From positions 1,178,001 to 1,242,000 of the forward strand of contig NZ_JAJMPA010000001.1 of the NCBI RefSeq assembly GCF_020991475.1: 64,000 bases of DNA, written 5' to 3'. A program made the position numbers and the translations under genes. Within the stretch, counting starts at the first letter, position 1. The number at the start of each line of letters is the position of its first letter. A model generated the notes under the pieces. The model searched no databases and was not told the origin of the DNA. It saw only the letters and a list, made by a program, of their open reading frames with translations. This DNA comes from Pedobacter sp. MC2016-14. Its GTDB lineage: Bacteria > Bacteroidota > Bacteroidia > Sphingobacteriales > Sphingobacteriaceae. Positions 34,727 through 43,513 of the stretch are shown here, one piece after another.

Positions 34727-37700
34727 ATGTACAAAAAATACATCAACAGAAAGCGTTTTCCCGCTGGTGGCTTAGCCCTGTTCCTGTTCATGATTTTTCT
34801 TCATGTCAGTACACTCAGCTTTGCGCAGCAAAAGCGGATTACCCTAAATGAGGTTAATGTTCCTCTAAAAAGCATTATTAAAAAGATCAAAAGCCAAACT
34901 GGCGTGGGCTTTATTGTCACCACAAGTATGCTGGCCGAAGCTAAGCCTGTTACCATTAAAGTAAACAATGCAGAGCTTAACTTTGTGCTGCAGCAGATTT
35001 TTAAAGATCAGCCGCTTACGTACACCATCCGTAAAAATTCGGTTGCCCTCACCCGTAAAGTAACCACCCGCAGCAATGTTGGGCTAACCGAAGTTCCTTC
35101 CGGAATCAGAGGAACCATACGTGATGAAAGTGGCAATCCTGTAATCGGCGCATCTGTGGGTATAGAGGGCTCGGGTCAACAATCCATGTCAGATAGTGAA
35201 GGTAAATTCTTAATCCGTGAAATGTCGGTAGGGGGTACGCTGGTCGTTTCGCACATTGCCTACGAGCGGAAAATGGTACCGCTTACTGGCCAAAATGATC
35301 TTCAGCTTACCATGACACCGGCAATAAATAACCTTGCTGGTGTAGCGGTGGTTTCTACCGGTTATCAAAATATTGATAAGGTGCGCGCAACAGGCTCATT
35401 TGCAAAACCGGACATGGAAATTTTTAAAAACCGTGTTGGTACTATGGATATTGCAAACCGATTGGAAGGACTGGTTCCTGGCCTGCTGGTAAAAAAGGGT
35501 TTTAATGGTGCGGGGGCTTCAGATGCAGGGATTCCGAACGGTAAGACTACGCAGAACGTAACCATTAGAGGTGGTTCCAGTATTTCGCTTAATACCAATC
35601 CTTTGTATGTGGTGGATGGCGTGCCGGTTACCAATATTAACCAGTTTAACCCTGATGATATTGAGGATGTAACCGTGCTTAAGGACGCTGCTGCGGCAGC
35701 CATTTGGGGTGCAAGGGCATCTAATGGCGTTGTTGTAATCAATACAAAGAAGGCATTAAAAAACGCAAGCCTGAATATCAGTTACAATGGCTTCTTTAAC
35801 TTTCAGGGTAAACCTGTACTGTCGCATAACAAACAAATGAACAGTGCACAGTTTATTGAGGCCGCGCGCGAAGTTTTTGATGCAAACCAGTTTCCGTATG
35901 AGCAGCTGGCTTACGATGTGGTTGCCCCGCATGAACAGCTCCTTTATGATCATCAGCTCGGTAAAATAAACGAAGGGCAGTTGAACAGGGGCTTAGACAG
36001 CCTTTCTGCCATCAACAACAGCAGTGAGCTCAAAGACCTGTTGTACCAAAATGCCACGACCCAAAACCATACAGTTTCCATCTCCGGGGGTACAAATATT
36101 TATTCCTTTTATACCTCAGCGGCCTACACTTCCGCAAATTCCTCGGCTATTGGTGCCGGGAACAAGACTTACCGCATGATGCTTAACCAGGAGTATAACC
36201 CCATTAAAAGGATTAAGCTCAATTTGTCGGCCACACTGGGTTACAGTGCTGATAAAGCCGCCAATTCAAGGGAAATTAATGGTAATTTTCTCCCTTATCA
36301 ACTCTTTCAGGACAATAATGGGGCAAATGTATCCCTGGCTTACCTGCAAGGCCTCTCTCCTGAAATCAGGAGCGACTATGAACAGCGAAGCAAGATCAGT
36401 TTAGATTTTAGCCCGCTGGATGATCTTTATACTAAAAAAATCAATGTCAATAATCTTCACCTCAACGTTGCCGGAGGTGTTCAGCTAAAATTGTTAAAGG
36501 GTTTAAACTTTCAGGGCAACTATGGCATCCAGAACGCACCTGGAAAACGTAAAGATTACACAGACCACAGCAACTACAGGCTGCGCAGGGACCTGGTTGG
36601 AATGACGGTAGCACCTACAGCAAGCTCTATCCCGGTATACTATTTGCCAACTACCGGCGGGACCTACTTAGAGAGTAATTATGAGGAGCGCAACTGGACA
36701 CTTAGGAACCAACTGGTTTATTCTACGCTATTCAGAACAGGTAAAGATCAGCTTAACCTGCAACTGGGGCATGAGGCGCGTGAGCAATTGGGCAGAAATA
36801 CGACAACAAGATTTCTGGGTTACGATGAACAGCTGCAAAAGTATTTCACGCCTACATTAAATAATGTTTATCTGCCCAATACCGTTACCGGAGGTACCTA
36901 TATATCCAGTACCGTTGCTACGTCGTTTTATGAAACCCAAAGCCGGTTCAACTCCTATTTCGCCTTACTCAATTATACCTTTGAAAGGAAGTACAGTTTT
37001 GATGGTAGCTGGAGGGTAGACCATAGCGCTTTGTTTGGTTCTGATAAATCTGCCCAAAATAAGCCAACCTATAGCATTGGCGGTAAATGGAACATTCAGA
37101 AAGAGCGTTTTATGGAAACGCTGAAATGGGTAGATGGCCTTTCGTTAAGGGTAACTTACGGGATCACCGGAAACTCGCCTGCTGCCGTGGGGGCCAGTCA
37201 GTACGATATTTTATTGACGCCCTTTTTCATGTCAACGCCCCTCGCCGGAATGTATGCTAACCTCTCGCCAAAAAACGATAAGCTGAGCTGGGAGTCTACC
37301 GCTACTACCAATATCGGACTTGACTTTTCATTTTTTGGAGCCAGGTTTGGCGGGGGCTTAGATGCCTATCACAAAAAAACAACTGATTTGTTGGGGACCA
37401 TAAGGATTAACCCCCTAAATGGCTTCCCTGATGGTTTCGGTAATATCGGAAACATGGATAATAAAGGTGTCGAGCTCAGTCTCCGTAGCATCAACATCAA
37501 GTCTAAAGATTTTAGCTGGGCATCAAGCTTTAACATGGCTTATAACAAGAATAAACTACTGTCGTATTCCAAACAAGACCCAAGGGCCAACAATGCCAGC
37601 AGCAGATTGCAAAGTTTGCAATACCTGGTAGGGTACGAGCTCCAACCCCTGTTTTCGTATGCTTATGCAGGTTTAAACAGCGAAGGGGATCCAATGATCA

Positions 37701-38302
37701 GACTGGCAGATGGAACGTTGAACAGTACACCTTACGCAGAAAAGGTAGAAGATTTGGTGTACAGTGGTTCTACCATTCCTAAATATACCGGCGGCTTTGG
37801 TAATACTTTCTCTTACAAAGCCTTTTCATTAGCCGCAAACATGGTATTCAATCTCGGAAATGTAATGAGGGCAGATGTAAACCGTACCTATACCGGAAGG
37901 ATTTCCGCAAGTCAGGATAGTTACGAGGGGAACTTAAATGTCGACTTCCTTAACCGCTGGAAAAAAGCAGGAGATGAGGCTTTTACCAATATCCCCAGGT
38001 ATATACCAGGTTATGAAACCTATAACAGATCTGTAGAATACTACACACAGGGTGATGTCAATGTAGTTAGCGCGGCATATGCTAAAATAAGGGACATTAC
38101 GCTTTCTTATCGTTTACCCGAGTTATTTTTAAGAAAAATAAAAGTAAAAACTGCCAATATTGCATTGCAGGCCACCAATTTTATGGTTTGGAAAGCCAAC
38201 AACAGGGGCATTGATCCCGAATTTCACGACCTTACCTCGGGTCAAAGGATTTTAGCCCCCTACAATCATTCCTACAGTATTAGTACCAGTATCACCTTTT
38301 AA
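34727..38302 (+). CDS. SusC-like TonB-dependent transporter with STN domain (locus B)
   Basis: A 1191-aa outer-membrane protein: signal peptide ending in LSFAQQ, STN domain (about 40-110; LNEVNVPLKSIIKKIKSQTG), CarboxypepD_reg-like domain (about 128-195; GTIRDESGNPVIGASVGIEG), plug and barrel. The region that normally carries LDEVVVIGYG reads LAGVAVVSTGYQNIDK, so the segment is divergent. The plug motifs GGSSISLNTNPLYVVDGVPV and DAAAAAIWGARASNGVVVI are intact. With no CAZymes nearby but a protease and thioredoxins, a peptide or modified-protein ligand is a reasonable guess. Confidence 0.94.
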   Translation: MYKKYINRKRFPAGGLALFLFMIFLHVSTLSFAQQKRITLNEVNVPLKSIIKKIKSQTGVGFIVTTSMLAEAKPVTIKVNNAELNFVLQQIFKDQPLTYTIRKNSVALTRKVTTRSNVGLTEVPSGIRGTIRDESGNPVIGASVGIEGSGQQSMSDSEGKFLIREMSVGGTLVVSHIAYERKMVPLTGQNDLQLTMTPAINNLAGVAVVSTGYQNIDKVRATGSFAKPDMEIFKNRVGTMDIANRLEGLVPGLLVKKGFNGAGASDAGIPNGKTTQNVTIRGGSSISLNTNPLYVVDGVPVTNINQFNPDDIEDVTVLKDAAAAAIWGARASNGVVVINTKKALKNASLNISYNGFFNFQGKPVLSHNKQMNSAQFIEAAREVFDANQFPYEQLAYDVVAPHEQLLYDHQLGKINEGQLNRGLDSLSAINNSSELKDLLYQNATTQNHTVSISGGTNIYSFYTSAAYTSANSSAIGAGNKTYRMMLNQEYNPIKRIKLNLSATLGYSADKAANSREINGNFLPYQLFQDNNGANVSLAYLQGLSPEIRSDYEQRSKISLDFSPLDDLYTKKINVNNLHLNVAGGVQLKLLKGLNFQGNYGIQNAPGKRKDYTDHSNYRLRRDLVGMTVAPTASSIPVYYLPTTGGTYLESNYEERNWTLRNQLVYSTLFRTGKDQLNLQLGHEAREQLGRNTTTRFLGYDEQLQKYFTPTLNNVYLPNTVTGGTYISSTVATSFYETQSRFNSYFALLNYTFERKYSFDGSWRVDHSALFGSDKSAQNKPTYSIGGKWNIQKERFMETLKWVDGLSLRVTYGITGNSPAAVGASQYDILLTPFFMSTPLAGMYANLSPKNDKLSWESTATTNIGLDFSFFGARFGGGLDAYHKKTTDLLGTIRINPLNGFPDGFGNIGNMDNKGVELSLRSINIKSKDFSWASSFNMAYNKNKLLSYSKQDPRANNASSRLQSLQYLVGYELQPLFSYAYAGLNSEGDPMIRLADGTLNSTPYAEKVEDLVYSGSTIPKYTGGFGNTFSYKAFSLAANMVFNLGNVMRADVNRTYTGRISASQDSYEGNLNVDFLNRWKKAGDEAFTNIPRYIPGYETYNRSVEYYTQGDVNVVSAAYAKIRDITLSYRLPELFLRKIKVKTANIALQATNFMVWKANNRGIDPEFHDLTSGQRILAPYNHSYSISTSITF

Positions 38303-38305
38303 ACC

Positions 38306-39754
38306 ATGAAGACAATGAAAACAATAGTTTATAAAATTTCAGGATTGCTGGTAATGGTGCTCCTGCTAAGTTCCTGTAAAAAGGGGTTCCTGGATATTGT
38401 GCCAAAAGGTAAGGCTGTTGCTACCACTGTAAGTGACTATGACCAGCTAATGAACAATACTAGTTTTTACAGTTTAAATTCCAATAACAATTACCTCATT
38501 ATGGGTGATGATATTGGAGCAGAGCAAGCCAGGTATCAGAATACCGACCTCAATACCCAACGTTCTTTTGGTTGGGAAGATGTGATCCAGACAGAGGGGC
38601 AGGATGATGTCTATACCGCTGTTCAACTGCAAAACCTGTACATCTGTAATAAAATCATCAATGAGGTTATTTCCATTACAGATGGTTCAGAGCTGCAGCG
38701 CAAAAGGCTGCAGGCAGAAGCCCTAGCCACCAGGGCATGGATTAATTTTGATCTGATTAACCGTTATGGTAAACCCTACAAGGCAGCTACCGCAGCACAG
38801 GATCCCGGATTTCCAATCATTACGCAGGCAAATGTCAATGCAACCAACTATATCAGGAATTCGGTTGCGGAGGTGTATGCGGCTATCATTGCCGATCTTA
38901 AAACGGCTATACCCAATCTTCCTGCTAAGAGTGTTTTTGTAACACGGCTGTCGCGCCCCGCGGCCACAACCCTTTTAGGAAAGGTATACCTTTTTATGGG
39001 CCAGTATCAGGACGCCCTTCCTCAATTTAACAGTGCCTTTGCTGATCTTGAAAATGACCCTTCAATAGCCTCACTTTACAACTATAATGATGCTTTTTCC
39101 GAAACAGGCGCATTTAGGCCTTTTGGATATTTGGGCCCCGATTACCCGGGCAGTAATGTTTCTAAAAACCAGGAATCCATTCTTCTTAAAACCCAGTACA
39201 TTTATCCAAATTCAAATGGAGTAGTTATGTCACCCGCCGTGATGTCCTTATACGAGCCCTCAGACCTGAGGCTTAATTTTTACGGTAGAACCCGTTCTGA
39301 TCAGACTGCTGTACCGGGTGAGTTAAGGGTTAAATCTGCTGCTCAATTTTCTCATCTGGGCATCGAACTGTCAGACTTGATCTTGATGCGCGCAGAAGTA
39401 AAGGCCCGGTTAAATGACTTAACAGGTGCCCGTGCAGATGTACAACGTTTAAGGGAAAACCGGATGCCTTTTGCTGATTCTGCGGTGCCTGCTACAATTG
39501 GTTCACAAACTGATTTGATCAGGTTTATCATTGATGAACGCCAGCGCGAATATGCAGGGGAAGGACAAAGGTGGTTGGACATGCGCAGGTTATCGGTAGA
39601 TCCTATTTTTGAAAATCAAATTTCCAGGCATTTCATTTATGCTGCCGATGGGGAAACGGTAACTAAAACCATCACGCTTCGTCCTGTTCGCTTAACCCTC
39701 AGGATCCCCCAAACCATTCTGGAGTACAATCCGGAAATGAGAGATAATCCTTAA
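38306..39754 (+). CDS. SusD/RagB-like lipoprotein (locus B)
   Basis: A 482-aa surface lipoprotein with the lipobox LLSSCKKG. SusD features include KRLQAEALATRAWINFDLINRYGKPY in the TPR region and, near the C-terminus, FIIDERQREYAGEGQRWLDMRRLSV and IPQTILEYNPEMRDNP. It starts 3 nt after the susC stop and so is coupled to it. It should form the lid of the locus B transporter and contact ligand first. The length is somewhat short for the family but complete. Confidence 0.94.
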   Translation: MKTMKTIVYKISGLLVMVLLLSSCKKGFLDIVPKGKAVATTVSDYDQLMNNTSFYSLNSNNNYLIMGDDIGAEQARYQNTDLNTQRSFGWEDVIQTEGQDDVYTAVQLQNLYICNKIINEVISITDGSELQRKRLQAEALATRAWINFDLINRYGKPYKAATAAQDPGFPIITQANVNATNYIRNSVAEVYAAIIADLKTAIPNLPAKSVFVTRLSRPAATTLLGKVYLFMGQYQDALPQFNSAFADLENDPSIASLYNYNDAFSETGAFRPFGYLGPDYPGSNVSKNQESILLKTQYIYPNSNGVVMSPAVMSLYEPSDLRLNFYGRTRSDQTAVPGELRVKSAAQFSHLGIELSDLILMRAEVKARLNDLTGARADVQRLRENRMPFADSAVPATIGSQTDLIRFIIDERQREYAGEGQRWLDMRRLSVDPIFENQISRHFIYAADGETVTKTITLRPVRLTLRIPQTILEYNPEMRDNP

Positions 39755-39776
39755 TTAAAATATAACAAAACAATAA

Positions 39777-39821
39777 GAAGCCGTCAAGATCATTAAAATT
39801 GATTAGGACCATGACGGCTTC
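39777..39821 (+). terminator. Hairpin at the 3' end of susD (locus B)
   Basis: GAAGCCGTCA (39777-39786) pairs perfectly with TGACGGCTTC (39812-39821), with further imperfect pairing inward. It lies 22 nt after the susD stop. The 3' arm ends in the GCTTC that begins the repeated 39-nt module. No T run follows, so it may stabilise or process the susCD mRNA rather than terminate it. Confidence 0.6.
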
Positions 39822-39938
39822 ATCACAATAAAAAAGCAAATTTAAACAGATGAAACCATCATGATTTATCAACCACACTTGGGATGAATAAATCTGATAG
39901 CTTCATAACAGCAAAAAAGCAAATTTAAACAGATGAAA
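39817..39938 (+). repeat. Tandem copies of a 39-nt initiation module around inverted-repeat element copy 2
   Basis: 39817-39855 and 39900-39938 are 36/39 identical; both start with GCTTCAT and end in AAATTTAAACAGATGAAA. Between them lies the inverted repeat with arms at 39849-39867 and 39890-39906, nearly identical to the arms at 7875-7933. The second module carries the real ATG (39933) of the next gene. The first carries an ATG that opens only MKPS and then a stop. Confidence 0.75.
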
Positions 39939-41093
39939 AACTTTTCAAAAATATACGCATTGGCGGCATTATTTATTGCCCCGCTTACACTTTCAGCTCA
40001 AAGAACCTTCAGCATTAACGGACAACTAGGAAAAGACCAGAAAGGCATGATGACTTTAAAATATGTGGCTAACGATAAAGAATTCGTAGATTCTGTAGCG
40101 CTTACAGAGGGTAAATTTTCCTTTAAAGGCCCGGTTGCAGAACCTGTGTATGCATACCTTGTTTTTAATCCCAGCAGTAAAGATGTAAAAGGAGACTATC
40201 GTGAAATCTATCTGGAGCCTGCAGAGATGAACATTAGCGGAAATGGAGGTGTGTCATCGGCAACTATTAAAGGAGGGCCTTCCATGACTGATTTCAGCAC
40301 ATTGATGGATGCATATAAGCCCATCGCTGTAAAAGGAAATGCGCTGGATAAAGAAATTGCCAAAGCAAAGGAAGAAGACAATCAGGAAAAGTTAAAGGAG
40401 CTTGGCACAAAGTACATGGCTTTAAAAGGTGAAAGACAAGCTGCCCAAGAGGCATTTATCAAGTCGCATCCGGATAGTTATGTGGCATTTAGCTTATGGC
40501 TTAGGAGAACAGAAGCATTTATAGATCCAGCAAAATTAGAACCTGAGTTCAATGCCTTTTCTGCCCGGATGAGAAATACTGTAGAGGGAAAAGTAGTGAC
40601 CGAAAAGCTTACAACGGCCAAGAAATTACTTCCAGGCAATATTGCGCCAAATTTCACACTCAATAATGAAGCCGGGCAGCCAGTTTCATTGGCTTCTTTA
40701 AAAGGGAAAAATGTGGTTTTGTTTTTCTGGGCAAGAAACTATGTGCCTTTTGAACCTGTAAGTTTTGCCATGAACAGAATCAGCAGGCAATTTAAAGATG
40801 AAAATCTGGTCATCCTTTCGGTTTATTACGATACCCCAAACAGTGTGTACAACTGGAAAGATGTGCTGGATGAGACTGCACTTAGAACGGCAAATATCAT
40901 CAACGTTAAAGATGTGGCTATGCTTGGCAACTACAGCAGTAAAGATAAAAGCGAGGTAATGAAGGCCTATGGAATATGTGGAGAGGCTGGCATTCATGCT
41001 TATCTGATCTCTCCGGAAGGTAAAATCCTGATCCGTGCAATTGATTTGTATAAAGATCCTGTTGCTGATATCAACAAAGGCCTGGGTAAATAA
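39933..41093 (+). CDS. DUF4369 / AhpC-TlpA thioredoxin-fold protein lacking the CXXC motif
   Basis: A 386-aa exported protein (signal peptide ending in LSAQ). The N-terminal DUF4369-type beta domain (about 25-120; INGQLGKDQKGMMTLKYV) is followed by a helical linker and a thioredoxin fold (about 230-386; GNIAPNFTLNNEAGQPVSLASLKGKNVVLFFWA region). Where TlpA proteins have WASWCxPC, this one reads WARNYVPF (266-273): both cysteines are replaced, by Y270 and F273, while the proline remains. It cannot do dithiol exchange. It may bind a partner or ligand instead. It heads a unit with the subtilase, overlapping it by one base. Confidence 0.85.
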   Translation: MKNFSKIYALAALFIAPLTLSAQRTFSINGQLGKDQKGMMTLKYVANDKEFVDSVALTEGKFSFKGPVAEPVYAYLVFNPSSKDVKGDYREIYLEPAEMNISGNGGVSSATIKGGPSMTDFSTLMDAYKPIAVKGNALDKEIAKAKEEDNQEKLKELGTKYMALKGERQAAQEAFIKSHPDSYVAFSLWLRRTEAFIDPAKLEPEFNAFSARMRNTVEGKVVTEKLTTAKKLLPGNIAPNFTLNNEAGQPVSLASLKGKNVVLFFWARNYVPFEPVSFAMNRISRQFKDENLVILSVYYDTPNSVYNWKDVLDETALRTANIINVKDVAMLGNYSSKDKSEVMKAYGICGEAGIHAYLISPEGKILIRAIDLYKDPVADINKGLGK

Positions 41094-42637
41094 TGAAATG
41101 GATGTTAAGTACAACAGCCGTCGTTGGACTGCTGTTGTGCCTTGCCACTAAAAGTAGTGCGCAAGGGCCTGACGATGCTCAAAAAATGAACTGGCAGCAT
41201 ATGGATTTGAAAGCCGATGGTATTTTTGGGATTAGTACGGATAAAGCTTACGCAGAGTTGCTAAAAGGAAAAAAAGCAAAGGAGGTTCTCGTTGCTGTAA
41301 TTGATGGGGGGGTAGATACCGCCCACCAGGATTTGCAACCTGTGCTGTGGCACCAGAAGCAAAAGTGGGGATGGAGTTTCCTGGGCTCGGCCAAAGGTAA
41401 CCTCAATAATGAAAGACTAGAACTGACCCGTATGGTAGCTGCGGGAAAAGAGCGCTTTGGAGATCTTAACGACCTTCCTGAAGATACCAGCGGACTTGCG
41501 CTATACAAAATGCAGCGTTTGGTCTATCTTAAAAAGTTACAGCGTGCAAGGGGCATGTTTGCAAACATTAATGAATTCAGGAAAGTGCTGGACACCATCC
41601 TCCATAACCTCGGTAAAACGGACCCTTCCCTTACAGAATTTATGGCCTATATTCCGGAAACTTCTGTGCAAACTTCCATTAAGGCAATGGCACTTAACGG
41701 CATCAAAAAAGAAGATCACGCAATTTCTAAATTAAGGAATCAATTGGAAGCTGATGCTCATCATTTTAAGGATGAACTAGATTATACTTTAAACCTTAGT
41801 TATAATCCAAGGGACATTGTAGGTGATGATATTCAGGACTTGACACAACGTAATTATGGAACGGCAGATGTGATGGGCCCCGATGCAAAGCATGGTTCGC
41901 ATGTATCTGGTATTATCGCTGCGGTAAGAAACAACGGAATCGGCCTCAACGGTGTTGCAGACCATGTTAAAATTCTTAATATTCGTGCGGTTCCAAATGG
42001 GGATGAGCGCGATAAAGATGTGGCCAACGCCATTATTTACGCAGTAGATCAGGGTGCTAAGGTCATCAATATGAGCTTCGGGAAACCCTATTCTCCAAAT
42101 AAAAGCCGCGTAGATGAGGCACTGAAATATGCAATGGCTAAAGATGTTTTGCTTGTGCATGCGGCAGGAAATGAATCTGTAGACCTGGATGGTGAAGGGA
42201 ATTATTTTCCGAATAAATGGTATGCTGATGGCAGCGGATCAGCTCAGGCATGGTTAAATGTAGGTGCCAGTGGTCCTAATAATGATGAAAGCCTGGTCGC
42301 CAGATTTTCAAATTTCGGTAAAACCATGGTCGATGTTTTTGCCCCTGGTGTAGGCATTTATTCCGCGGTCCCAAATTCTGCTTATCAGTTCATGGACGGG
42401 ACCAGCATGGCAGCGCCAGTAGTAAGTGGACTGGCTGCATTGATCAGGTCTTACTATCCAAGGCTCAATGCTGTTCAGGTTAAAGAGATTATCATGGCCT
42501 CTGTGGTTAAAGTAAACCATACGGTAAAGGTGGTAAAAAAAGGAGCGCAGGTAATGGTGCCGTTTGCAGAGGTTTGCGTAAGCGGAGGAGTGGTCAATGC
42601 TTATGAAGCCTTGAAGCTTGCGGCAACATATAAATAA
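41093..42637 (+). CDS. S8 family serine peptidase (subtilase)
   Basis: A 514-aa exported protease (signal peptide ending in SSAQG). The catalytic triad is D71 (AVIDGGVDTAHQDL), H267 (HGSHVSGIIAAV) and S438 (DGTSMAAPVVSGLAAL). The Asp-to-His distance (~196 residues) is much larger than in subtilisin, because of a ~150-residue, largely helical charged insertion after D71. Its ATG overlaps the stop of the CXXC-less protein (TAATG). It could digest proteins to peptides for the locus B SusC/SusD or mature an envelope protein. Confidence 0.93.
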   Translation: MKWMLSTTAVVGLLLCLATKSSAQGPDDAQKMNWQHMDLKADGIFGISTDKAYAELLKGKKAKEVLVAVIDGGVDTAHQDLQPVLWHQKQKWGWSFLGSAKGNLNNERLELTRMVAAGKERFGDLNDLPEDTSGLALYKMQRLVYLKKLQRARGMFANINEFRKVLDTILHNLGKTDPSLTEFMAYIPETSVQTSIKAMALNGIKKEDHAISKLRNQLEADAHHFKDELDYTLNLSYNPRDIVGDDIQDLTQRNYGTADVMGPDAKHGSHVSGIIAAVRNNGIGLNGVADHVKILNIRAVPNGDERDKDVANAIIYAVDQGAKVINMSFGKPYSPNKSRVDEALKYAMAKDVLLVHAAGNESVDLDGEGNYFPNKWYADGSGSAQAWLNVGASGPNNDESLVARFSNFGKTMVDVFAPGVGIYSAVPNSAYQFMDGTSMAAPVVSGLAALIRSYYPRLNAVQVKEIIMASVVKVNHTVKVVKKGAQVMVPFAEVCVSGGVVNAYEALKLAATYK

Positions 42638-42667
42638 AATCTATTATTTAATTTAAGTTTATAAAAA

Positions 42668-43234
42668 ATGAAAACAATAAGGATCACAATGGCTGGAATG
42701 CTAGTGTTGCTGTTTTGTAATTTACAAAGCTCAGCTCAGGCAAAATACCTGGATGTAAATGATACCGTAGATGAATATCCAAATGTAACCTGGTTAAAGG
42801 GAGCATCGCTGACCAAACTTGATAAAGATAAAACCTACCTGATCGAATTGTGGGCAACCTGGTGCAAACCCTGCGTTGCGGCAATGCCCCACCTGAGCGA
42901 GCTTCATGGAAAATTTAAAGATCAGATTGTTTTCATCGCCCAGGATGTTTGGGAAGAAGATCTGGAAAAGGTAAAAGCCTTTATAGCCGCTAATGAAAAA
43001 ATGATGAGTTTCAGCATTGCATATGCCGGAGCGCAGTCGACCAGTGATTTTGATAAGAAATTGGCAAAGCCCACGGGTACGTTCGGTATCCCCCGCACTT
43101 TTATCATCCAAAACAACACCTTGCTGTGGATGACTGATCCCACACAACTTAATGATGAGGTGTTACAGCTGATCGTTGATCGGAAATTTACGATTTCGGC
43201 AGCAGCAAAGCTGGTTAAGAAAGTTAACAACTAA
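42668..43234 (+). CDS. TlpA-like periplasmic thioredoxin
   Basis: A 188-aa exported thioredoxin-fold protein with a signal peptide ending in SSAQ and the redox motif WCKPC (C66, C69) in IELWATWCKPCVAAMPHL. The cis-proline region TFGIPRTFII is present. It likely reduces or isomerises disulfides in the periplasm. It follows the subtilase by 30 nt and ends ahead of a strong terminator. It is the redox-active counterpart of the CXXC-less protein earlier in the same unit. Confidence 0.92.
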   Translation: MKTIRITMAGMLVLLFCNLQSSAQAKYLDVNDTVDEYPNVTWLKGASLTKLDKDKTYLIELWATWCKPCVAAMPHLSELHGKFKDQIVFIAQDVWEEDLEKVKAFIAANEKMMSFSIAYAGAQSTSDFDKKLAKPTGTFGIPRTFIIQNNTLLWMTDPTQLNDEVLQLIVDRKFTISAAAKLVKKVNN

Positions 43235-43274
43235 TTTAGTTAAGCTAAGCAGCATACCCCTATCGTAAGAAAGG

Positions 43275-43308
43275 GTTTGCTCCATAATGCTGTGGAGCAA
43301 ACTCTTTT
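43275..43308 (+). terminator. Intrinsic terminator at the end of locus B
   Basis: GTTTGCTCCA (43275-43284) pairs perfectly with TGGAGCAAAC (43293-43302) over an 8-nt loop; the stem extends outward by wobble and A-T pairs and ends in TCTTTT. It closes the locus B transcript 41 nt after the TlpA stop. Confidence 0.87.
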
Positions 43309-43480
43309 ATCATGTGATTTCATGGCTGGAACCGATAAAAGCAGTTAAATGTTATACTACCGAGGGAAGAAACTGTCAATACAGATCATATTCAGTTTGT
43401 TTTTTAGCTAAAGGCATGCCTGAATGGCTTATAATAGATTTGTCAGAACTGCGGCGCATCTATGGCGGCTTATCTAAATT

Positions 43481-43501
43481 TTCCTACATTAGCAATAGGA
43501 A
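43481..43501 (+). promoter_or_regulatory. Small inverted repeat before the locus C sigma gene
   Basis: TTCCTA (43481-43486) and TAGGAA (43496-43501) are a 6-bp inverted repeat 12 nt upstream of the sigma start. A TAGATTTG at 43435-43442 fits the -7 consensus. Both are short, so either may be chance. Confidence 0.3.
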
Positions 43502-43513
43502 TACTCTAGAACA

